Shown here piece by piece: positions 1 through 6,207 of a stretch of 8,197 nucleotides of DNA. The notes below the pieces were generated by a model, which saw only the letters and a program-made list of their open reading frames with translations, had not been told where the DNA came from and made no database searches. Position 1 is the first letter of the stretch. Every line of letters begins with the position of its first letter. The DNA is from NBML01 sp029939535 (GTDB taxonomy: Bacteria; Desulfobacterota; Desulfobacteria; Desulfobacterales; Desulfobacteraceae): positions 1 through 8,197 of the forward strand of contig JAOZST010000172.1 of NCBI GenBank assembly GCA_029939535.1. The letters run 5' to 3'. Both the position numbers and the translations under genes were made by a program.

Positions 1-15
1 TACACTTTGATAGAA

Positions 16-37
16 GGGTGGACACATAGGTTCGCCC
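16..37. repeat. Imperfect palindrome resembling a dispersed intergenic repeat
   Basis: The arms are 16-23 and 30-37. Read as plus-strand RNA they pair over 8 positions with two G-U wobbles, around a 6-base loop. On the minus strand the wobbles become mismatches. The right arm (TTCGCCC followed by a C run and TA) and the ACACATAGG centre resemble the short GGGCGAACAC...GTTCGCCC-type palindromes scattered between genes in many bacteria; this resemblance is from memory. The left arm is diverged. No transposase is visible next to it, and the 5' flank is cut by the window edge. Confidence 0.35.
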
Positions 38-42
38 CCCTA

Positions 43-444
43 TAACTCTCTATATTTAAAGACTGCAAACATTATACCAAATATGACTTTCGCTTTAGTA
101 ATTTTAATATATCATAGTTATAACAAAAAGCAATTTGAGATATTACAAAGATTTCTCAATTAATAACATATTTATGACATAATGGCAGTCTCATGACGGG
201 AAATTTTGTTCTATGAAAACAAAGCTTGAGATTTAAAAATTATTACATAATAAATCCATGCATTCTACTATATAGAAAAAAGAAAAACCAAATCTAAAAA
301 GTTTGCTTTAACATATATTGGAGACAAAAACCATTGTAGAAAATACAGTTTTAATCATTTTTTTATTCAGGCTTTATTTGGCTCCAGACCATTTAAAAGC
401 AAATTATCAATAAACCTGAAAACGGTTCCTCGATAAAATACTTA
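43..444. other. AT-rich stretch with no recognised gene
   Basis: This stretch is strongly AT-rich, with stops in all frames and no reading frame with protein-like composition. I see no tRNA, no intrinsic terminator (GC stem followed by a T run) and no sigma54 -24/-12 element. A weak 6-bp inverted repeat, TTTGTT at 205-210 and AACAAA at 218-223, lies here, but such short AT-rich dyads are expected by chance. Confidence 0.6.
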
Positions 445-683
445 TTAGTCGTGCAAATCCGGTGGGATATCTGTATCATCAGGGGGTTTGGTATAGGTCC
501 ATGCCGCATACAATCCTTTTCGTCAATGGCTGTAAGAAAGACGATTTTGTCTTTCACAAAAGTCATTCCATACAACTGAACAAATTGAACATAATCTTTG
601 AAATGATTTTTTATTATCAGTGACACTTGTTTGAAAAACATTGCTGGGGGTAAAACAGCGGTTACAGCTTTGTTTGCATGCAA
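445..683 (-). pseudogene. Remnant of a small unidentified protein gene, apparently frameshifted
   Basis: I do not recognise this protein. The minus-strand frame from about 683 down to 520 reads like real protein, for example FVQLYGMTFVKDKIVFLTA. It then continues as low-plausibility sequence to a stop near 393. From the AAAA run (minus strand, 517-520) onward, a neighbouring frame reads GLYAAWTYTKPPDD and then TDIPPDLHD to a TAA at 445-447, which looks like a natural C-terminus. Adding one A in that run would join the two as ...AIDEKGLYAAW..., giving a protein of about 65-80 residues. The 5' end is uncertain: 683 is a TTG, an ATG lies at 641, and neither has a clear ribosome binding site. A genuine decayed gene and a homopolymer assembly error are both possible. 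Confidence 0.4.
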
Positions 684-727
684 ATTTTGATATTCAGATA
701 TGATGAAATTGGCTTTTTACCTTAAAA

Positions 728-746
728 ATATAACATAAGGTTATAT
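728..746. promoter_or_regulatory. Candidate operator dyad upstream of the first dehydrogenase
   Basis: The sequence ATATAACATAAGGTTATAT is a perfect 7-bp inverted repeat around a 5-base spacer. It sits about 145 bp before the first dehydrogenase start and just upstream of a -35-like TTGACT at 765-770. Its size and placement fit a dimeric regulator site. The local AT richness makes chance a serious alternative, and no cognate regulator can be named. Confidence 0.25.
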
Positions 747-764
747 AAATTTAAAATTAGTATT

Positions 765-793
765 TTGACTTATCGTAAAAAAAACCAGATAGA
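765..793 (+). promoter_or_regulatory. Weak candidate sigma70-type promoter
   Basis: TTGACT (765-770) matches five of six bases of a -35 box. With a 17-base spacer it is followed by GATAGA (788-793), which matches only three of six -10 positions. Transcription from here would give a leader of roughly 90 bases before the ATG at 891. No sigma54-type -24/-12 element was found between 700 and 890. The call rests on position and the -35 alone. Confidence 0.2.
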
Positions 794-877
794 GATACAA
801 AAGGTGAACCTGAAGAACCATATTTTTTTGAAAGGGCAAAAGGCTGTACCGGCTTTAACACGTGCATTAAAAAAACA

Positions 878-884
878 AGAGGAG
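878..884 (+). promoter_or_regulatory. Ribosome binding site that fixes the first dehydrogenase start
   Basis: AGAGGAG lies six bases before the ATG at 891. The frame is open upstream to a TTG at 765, but that start has no Shine-Dalgarno sequence. The ATG at 891 also gives a first peptide (MRDQARVVIIGGG) that lines up residue for residue with the start of the downstream paralogue (MRNQARIVVIGGG). Both facts favour 891. Confidence 0.85.
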
Positions 885-890
885 AGAATC

Positions 891-3329
891 ATGAGAGATC
901 AGGCCAGGGTCGTTATCATAGGTGGTGGTGTTTTCGGAGCAAGTGTGGCATATCATCTGGCCAAAGCCGGCTGCACGGATATTGTCCTGGTGGACAAGGG
1001 TGAATTAACCAGCGGGACGACGTTTCATTCCGTTGGTCTGGTTTCCCAGTTCAGGACTTCGCCCTCTTTGATGAAGATAATGAACTATACGATCAAATTA
1101 TTTAACGAGCTGAAAAAAGAGGTTGGAGAAAACCTTGGCTGGCATACTGTGGGAAGCCTTCGCCTTGCATCCAGTAAAGAACGATTAAAATCGCTGCGAC
1201 GAGAGGTCAGCCGGGCAAGAGCCATTGGGATAGAAGCTCAGATCATCACTCCTTCCGAGGCACTTGCAATAGCTCCTTTTATGACTGATGAAGATCTTCA
1301 TGGCGCAGTCTGGGTTCCGGATGACGGCCATATTGATCCCAGCTCCATAACCTATGAACTGGCGCGCCAGGCAAAGAAAATGGGCGCTGAAATCAATATA
1401 AATGTTCGGGTGACTGGTATTGAAAAGGATTTAAACGGGCAGGTAACCAAAGTCATAACAGATAAGGGTGAGATCCTGACGGAATGTGTTGTCAATGCGG
1501 CAGGAGAATGGGCACCGCGTATCGGCGCCATGGTGGGTGTAAATATTCCCATGGTGCCGTTAATGCACCAATATCTGACCACCAAACCCATCCCGGGACA
1601 TGAGCTTCCTACTGACACACCCGTGATAAGAGATCCGGACAAATTGTTTTATTGTCGTGAAGATGTGGGATCTTTTCTTATTGGTGCATTTGAAACCAAC
1701 CCCAAAGAATGGGCAGCTAAAGGCGTTCCCTGGGAATTCACCCAGGAACTTCTGCCGGCAGAATGGAATTTGTTTGAGCCTGTCATGGAGATGGCAATGG
1801 CAAGATTACCGATTCTTCAGCAGGCAGAGGTGATCGAGTTGATTAACGGACCAGATGCCTTTACACCGGATGGTCATTATGCTTTGGGTCCTGTTCCGGG
1901 TGTAAAGGGTTTCCTGGTTGCAGCCGGTGGTTCAATCAATGGTATTGCCGGTGCAGGCGGTGTTGGTAAATTGATATCTGAATGGATTTTAGAGGGAGAA
2001 CCCTCCATCGACACCCATGAGATGAATGTGAGGCGGTTTGGGCCCCATCTTAAGCATCTTGATTATGTCACCCAACATTGCCGGGAGGTGTACCGCAATT
2101 ATTACCACCTTCATTTTCCCAATGATGAAAATGAATGGGGTCGTCCCTTACGAACCAGTCCTTTTTACCCGCGGCTCAAGGAATTGGGTGCTGTATTTGG
2201 GGAGAAAAACGGCTGGGAACGGGTGAATTATTTTGATCCGGGCAAACCCTGGCGACAGGCCGGCTATGATCAGAAAAACTGGGGCTGGGGAAAGCCCGCA
2301 TTTTTTGACCAGGTTAAAAAAGAGGCGCTTTCTGCCCGAAACAAGGTTGCTGTTCTTGATATGACCTCATTCGGCAAAATCGATGTTAAAGGCAAAGACG
2401 CCCTGGATCTGCTGCAGATGCTTGCCATTTCTAATGTTGATAAACCTCTGGGATCAATTACCTATACCCAGTTTTTAAATGACAGTGCGGGCATCGAAAG
2501 TGATGTCACAATCTGCAGAATGGCCCAGGATCATTTCAGGATTATTTCAGGGACCTCATTTGTTTCCAATGATATTGGCTGGATAAAGCTGCATGCCCAG
2601 GAAGGCAAAGATGTGACAATTCAGGATATGACAGATGAGTTTGCCTGTTTAAGCCTGTTCGGACCCAATGCCAGACAGGTGCTTGAAAAAATTACCCAGG
2701 CAGATGTGTCCAATACGGCCTTTGCCTATCTGACGGCCAAATATCTTGAAATCCATAATATTGATGTATGGGCCCAGAGGGTCAGCTATACAGGAGAGCT
2801 GGGATGGGAGCTCTACATGGCCAATGATGGGGCACTGACGATCTGGGATGCCATAATGGAGGCGGGTAAGGAATTTGATATCACCCCTATTGGGTATAAA
2901 GCCCTTGATGGTCTCAGGATTGAAAAAGGCTATCTGTACTGGAGCGGCGATATTTCTCCCAGTGACAACCCCCTTGAGGCAGGCCTTGGGTTTGGTGTGG
3001 ATTTTAATAAAAATGAGTTTATCGGAAAGGCAGCACTCCTGAAAATAAAGGAAGCTGGTTTAAAAACAAAACTATGCGGTCTAAGTCTTGATGGCGGTCA
3101 TTGTCTTTTTGGTGGCGAGTCTGTTTACTATGGAAAAAATATCATTGGTCGTATCCGAAGTGCTGGTCACGGATATAGCGTAGGAAAAGACATTGCCCTG
3201 GTATATCTGCCCCATGATTTGTCTGAACCCGGCACTAAACTTTACGTCGAAGTGATGGGGAATCGCATTGAATCCCAGGTGGTATCATTGCCTTTAATTG
3301 ATCCCAAAGGAATAAACATTCGCTCTTAA
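891..3329 (+). CDS. FAD-dependent dimethylglycine/sarcosine dehydrogenase-type protein with GcvT domain
   Basis: This predicted cytoplasmic flavoenzyme (812 aa) would oxidatively remove an N-methyl group from an amine such as dimethylglycine or sarcosine and hand it to tetrahydrofolate as the methylene form. Residues 6-365 form a DAO-type FAD domain with the dinucleotide motif GGGVFG (11-16) and acidic D35 ending the second strand. Residues 366-425 are the central linker domain, about 428-705 the GcvT fold, and about 712-805 the GcvT C-terminal barrel. The motif TTFHSVGL places H46 where dimethylglycine and sarcosine dehydrogenases attach FAD covalently. H226 (in HQY) and Y254 (in YCRE) match active-site positions of bacterial dimethylglycine oxidase. 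D538 in ESDVT is the likely folate-site acid. There is no signal peptide or membrane segment, and length is normal for the family. A similar paralogue lies 124 bp downstream. Family assignment is secure; exact substrate and electron acceptor (ETF is usual) are inferred. Confidence 0.9.
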   Translation: MRDQARVVIIGGGVFGASVAYHLAKAGCTDIVLVDKGELTSGTTFHSVGLVSQFRTSPSLMKIMNYTIKLFNELKKEVGENLGWHTVGSLRLASSKERLKSLRREVSRARAIGIEAQIITPSEALAIAPFMTDEDLHGAVWVPDDGHIDPSSITYELARQAKKMGAEININVRVTGIEKDLNGQVTKVITDKGEILTECVVNAAGEWAPRIGAMVGVNIPMVPLMHQYLTTKPIPGHELPTDTPVIRDPDKLFYCREDVGSFLIGAFETNPKEWAAKGVPWEFTQELLPAEWNLFEPVMEMAMARLPILQQAEVIELINGPDAFTPDGHYALGPVPGVKGFLVAAGGSINGIAGAGGVGKLISEWILEGEPSIDTHEMNVRRFGPHLKHLDYVTQHCREVYRNYYHLHFPNDENEWGRPLRTSPFYPRLKELGAVFGEKNGWERVNYFDPGKPWRQAGYDQKNWGWGKPAFFDQVKKEALSARNKVAVLDMTSFGKIDVKGKDALDLLQMLAISNVDKPLGSITYTQFLNDSAGIESDVTICRMAQDHFRIISGTSFVSNDIGWIKLHAQEGKDVTIQDMTDEFACLSLFGPNARQVLEKITQADVSNTAFAYLTAKYLEIHNIDVWAQRVSYTGELGWELYMANDGALTIWDAIMEAGKEFDITPIGYKALDGLRIEKGYLYWSGDISPSDNPLEAGLGFGVDFNKNEFIGKAALLKIKEAGLKTKLCGLSLDGGHCLFGGESVYYGKNIIGRIRSAGHGYSVGKDIALVYLPHDLSEPGTKLYVEVMGNRIESQVVSLPLIDPKGINIRS

Positions 3330-3384
3330 TACCAAAATCAGGTAAAGCATATGCTGTAATCATCATTTAATAGTATAGGAATTT

Positions 3385-3421
3385 GCAGTTAGCTAACAGC
3401 TATTGGCTAAAAACTAACTGC
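3385..3421 (+). repeat. Perfect 8-bp inverted repeat in the inter-paralogue spacer
   Basis: GCAGTTAG (3385-3392) and CTAACTGC (3414-3421) are exact reverse complements around a 21-base loop. The loop contains related AGCTAAC, AGCTATT and GGCTAA words that could extend or compete with the pairing. There is no T run after it, so it does not look like an intrinsic terminator. It could be a stabilising or processing hairpin in a two-gene transcript, an operator, or a copy of the TAGC/GCTA-rich short repeats found between genes in many genomes. Confidence 0.5.
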
Positions 3422-3440
3422 CCGCGCGCTAATCTAATAT

Positions 3441-3445
3441 AGGAG
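3441..3445 (+). promoter_or_regulatory. Ribosome binding site selecting a GTG start
   Basis: AGGAG lies eight bases before the GTG at 3454. It supports GTG as the start codon of the second dehydrogenase, since no ATG in that frame occurs near the expected N-terminus. Confidence 0.85.
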
Positions 3446-3453
3446 ATACAACG

Positions 3454-5886
3454 GTGAGGAATCAGGCAAGAATCGTGGTTATTGGTGGGGGTATCACAGG
3501 TTGTAGTGTCCTGTATCACCTTGCCGATGCAGGTGAAAAAGATGTGGTGTTAGTGGAAAAAGGGGAACTCACTTCAGGGGCCACCTGCCAGGCTGCAGGC
3601 ATGCTGACCCAGTTCAACACCTCACAGACCATAATGCGCATGCGGCAATACAGTGCAAAGCTGTATAAAAGCCTGAGCGCCTTCAGTGAGGTGGGAAGTG
3701 TTAATATTGCATCGAGCCCGGAAATGCTGAAAACATTTCAGCGCAATGTGAGTCGTGCAAGGGGCATTGGCCTTGATGTGAGCATTATTTCAGCAAAGGA
3801 AACCATGAAATTGCTGCCCTGGGCATCTGATGACAGTCTTTATGGTGCGTTTCATCTGCCCGGGGATGGTTATATCGATCCCCACATAACCACCCATGCA
3901 GTGGCCAAAGCAGCCACAACGCTCGGCGCACAGATCTTAATCAACACCCGTGTCACGGGTATCGGATTATCCTCAAAGGGAGAAATCTGCAAGGTTATTA
4001 CAGATAAGGGTGAGATTGAATGTGAAATCATTGTCAATGCAGCCGGCATATGGTCCGCTCAAATTGCTGCAATGGCAGGAATTCAAATCCCCTGTACGCC
4101 GGTTGTACATCAACACATTGCAATGGAAGGGGTTGCCGGCAGCAAGATCCCGGCGGACAGCCCAACATTCCGGGATTATGATTATCTGGTCTATGGCCGC
4201 CCCGAAGGCGGAAGTTACCTTGTGGGAGGCTGGGAGATGTATCCCAGAACGATCTGGATAGATGGCACGCCCTGGGGGCATGGTTCTTCAGAAGTACCCA
4301 ATGATTTTGATCTGTTTGCTCCCATGCTGGAAGATACCATCAAACGATTTCCCTTTCTGGGTGATGCCGGCATGATTCGTCTGGTTGCCCACCCGGATGC
4401 GTTTACACCGGATGGAGGTCCTTTGCTCGGCCCCTGGCCCGGCCTGAAAGGATTCTGGATGGCAGCCGTGTCCAATATGCAGGGTTTTGGCGGGGGGGGC
4501 GGTATCGGTAAAACCATTGCTGAATGGATCACCCAGGGCCAGACCGAATGGGATGTGTTTTCTTACAGGGCATGGCGTTTCAGTAAGTATCACCATCAAC
4601 CGCCCTATGCTACCGAATGTGCCAGGGAGATTTACAGGTATTATTATCGCACAAAGTATCCCCATGATGAATCTGTATCCATGCGTCCTCTTCGAATGAG
4701 CCCCTTTCATCACCGGCTCCAGGAGTTGGGTGCCGTTTTTGGAAGTAAAAACGGTTGGGAGCGTGCCAATTATTTTGATCCTAAAAAATCATGGCGCAGG
4801 GCAGGCGAGGATCAGCGGGACTGGGGTGGCTGGGTCAAACCTGACTTTTTTGAAAATATGGCGGCAGAGTCAGATGCGGTTCGCAATCGAGTCGGCCTTT
4901 TTGATATGAGTGGATTTGGCAAGATTGAAATCAAAGGCCCGGGGGCATTGCCCTTACTCCAGCGACTAGCAGATAACGAACAGGATCGCCCGACAGGATC
5001 GGTTAACTATACACAATTTCTGAATGACCAGGGCGGTATTGTCGCAGATGTCATGATTGTTCGCCTGGATTCTGAACACTTTCGCATCATCACGGGTTCA
5101 GCCCTGATTGATTCTGACCTGGGATGGATCCGAATGAATCAGAAAGCGGATGGCCTGCCCGTTGAAATTAATGATGTGACTGAAAAATATGCTGTAATTG
5201 GCCTTTGGGGACCCAATGCCAGAAAAGTGCTGCAAAAAGTCACCACAACGGAAATATCCAACAATGCCTTTGCCTATATGTCTGCTAAAAATATTGACAT
5301 AGGTGCAATGCCCGTGTTTGCCCAGCGTGTCACCTATGTTGGTGAACTGGGCTGGGAATTATACATTCCAGCAGACAAATCCATTTTTGTATGGGACAAG
5401 CTATGGGCAGCCGGCCAGGAGTACGGGATAAGACCCTGTGGGTTTAAGGCCATAGATTGCCTTCGGCTGGAAAAGGGTTTTTTGGCGTTCACCAGCGATA
5501 TCACACCTTTGGAAACCCCATTTGAGGCAAGGCTGGATCATTTTATAAAAATGGAAAAAAAGGAAGATTTTATCGGAAAACAGGCTCTTATTACCCTTCA
5601 AAAGCAAGGGATAAAACAGCGGCTCCATACCCTGATAATCGGAGGTGAAGAATATTTGACCTTATACGGGGGTGAAGCCGTTACCTTGAACGGAAAAACA
5701 ATTTCACGACTGCGAAGTGCAGGATACGGACATCATGTTAAAAAAAATATAGGATTTGCATATCTGCCTACAGATGATATGGAAAATAAGCCTGAATTGA
5801 TGGTGGACGTGTTGGGAAAAATGATACCAGCAAGGGTTGGGCCTGATGTTTTATACGACCCCAAAGGCCGTGCAATCCGAAAATAG
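3454..5886 (+). CDS. Second FAD-dependent amine dehydrogenase/GcvT paralogue, lacking the covalent-FAD histidine
   Basis: This tandem paralogue (810 aa, GTG start) has the same order: FAD domain about 6-355 with GGGITG (11-16) and E35, linker domain about 356-423, GcvT fold about 425-702, and C-terminal barrel about 706-803. It should act on an N-methyl or related secondary/tertiary amine and transfer one carbon to folate. Several features set it apart. The flavin-attachment motif reads TCQAAGM, so Q46 replaces the His used for covalent FAD. About seven residues are missing just before VGSVNIASS compared with the upstream protein. The active-site motif is HQH (219-221) rather than HQY. Y247 and the GcvT acid D532 are kept, so it is not obviously dead. 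Non-covalent FAD and a shifted substrate are inferred; one gene might demethylate dimethylglycine and the other sarcosine, in unknown order. A regulatory, non-catalytic role, as in the related PDPR protein, is a less likely alternative. Confidence 0.87.
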   Translation: MRNQARIVVIGGGITGCSVLYHLADAGEKDVVLVEKGELTSGATCQAAGMLTQFNTSQTIMRMRQYSAKLYKSLSAFSEVGSVNIASSPEMLKTFQRNVSRARGIGLDVSIISAKETMKLLPWASDDSLYGAFHLPGDGYIDPHITTHAVAKAATTLGAQILINTRVTGIGLSSKGEICKVITDKGEIECEIIVNAAGIWSAQIAAMAGIQIPCTPVVHQHIAMEGVAGSKIPADSPTFRDYDYLVYGRPEGGSYLVGGWEMYPRTIWIDGTPWGHGSSEVPNDFDLFAPMLEDTIKRFPFLGDAGMIRLVAHPDAFTPDGGPLLGPWPGLKGFWMAAVSNMQGFGGGGGIGKTIAEWITQGQTEWDVFSYRAWRFSKYHHQPPYATECAREIYRYYYRTKYPHDESVSMRPLRMSPFHHRLQELGAVFGSKNGWERANYFDPKKSWRRAGEDQRDWGGWVKPDFFENMAAESDAVRNRVGLFDMSGFGKIEIKGPGALPLLQRLADNEQDRPTGSVNYTQFLNDQGGIVADVMIVRLDSEHFRIITGSALIDSDLGWIRMNQKADGLPVEINDVTEKYAVIGLWGPNARKVLQKVTTTEISNNAFAYMSAKNIDIGAMPVFAQRVTYVGELGWELYIPADKSIFVWDKLWAAGQEYGIRPCGFKAIDCLRLEKGFLAFTSDITPLETPFEARLDHFIKMEKKEDFIGKQALITLQKQGIKQRLHTLIIGGEEYLTLYGGEAVTLNGKTISRLRSAGYGHHVKKNIGFAYLPTDDMENKPELMVDVLGKMIPARVGPDVLYDPKGRAIRK

Positions 5887-5912
5887 TATTATTAAACTCC
5901 ATGCTCGGACGG

Positions 5913-6155
5913 CTAAAGCACATCATGAAGAGGGCCAGCATCCTTATCACCCAGTTTGCTTTCCTCTTTTATATCGTATGCACAAAGAGCACCTTCGATA
6001 ACTTTTCCATATTCTTCCAGCTGAGGATCATCTGCCATTTGAATTGTTGTGAATCTGGGTATTTTATTATATTTTCTTTTTGGCTTTTGATAATATGAAC
6101 ACCCCGTACACATTTCAGCACTGCGGGATTCTCCACAGCAAAGGCTGCATATCAT
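5913..6155 (-). CDS. Small Cys-rich (zinc-ribbon-like) protein, possibly truncated
   Basis: I cannot name this 80-aa protein. Cys residues at 3, 6, 7, 16 and 19 form a CxxCC...CxxC knuckle that could bind zinc. A basic stretch follows (about 24-32, KPKRKYNKI), then an acidic, helix-prone part (about 40-72). The composition is protein-like, and it lies on the same strand 52 bp after the response regulator, so it may be the last gene of that transcript. The end GPLHDVL does not continue the helical pattern, and a one-base shift near 5925 would read on as LALFMMCFSRPS, so the C-terminus may be truncated or frameshifted. The ATG at 6155 has only a distant purine-rich stretch (AAGAGGAAA) before it. 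It ends 26 bp from the convergent dehydrogenase stop, with no terminator between. Confidence 0.55.
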   Translation of the reverse strand: MICSLCCGESRSAEMCTGCSYYQKPKRKYNKIPRFTTIQMADDPQLEEYGKVIEGALCAYDIKEESKLGDKDAGPLHDVL

Positions 6156-6207
6156 TGTATCAGAAACAATGCATTTCCTCTTACCTTTTCGTGAAGAGTT
6201 CTACAAA

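Noticed and set aside
765..890. In-frame N-terminal extension of 42 residues on the first dehydrogenase from a TTG
   Set aside because: The TTG has no ribosome binding site, the peptide has no family counterpart, and the ATG at 891 has a strong site and matches the paralogue's start.
3404..3421. Possible sigma54 promoter (TGGC...TGC) before the second dehydrogenase
   Set aside because: The GG-to-GC spacing is 13 bases instead of the required 10, and the segment is better explained as part of the inverted repeat.
4215..4713. Two long minus-strand frames inside the second dehydrogenase
   Set aside because: They are antisense to well-conserved coding sequence, with Pro/Gly-rich compositions typical of shadows and no ribosome binding site.
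5895..5925. Bidirectional terminator between the convergent genes
   Set aside because: Only a 4-bp TGCT/AGCA stem is possible, with no T run on either strand.
5768..5950. Minus-strand reading frame running antisense into the end of the second dehydrogenase
   Set aside because: Most of it is a shadow of the dehydrogenase gene; only its first part might be a frameshifted tail of the Cys-rich protein.
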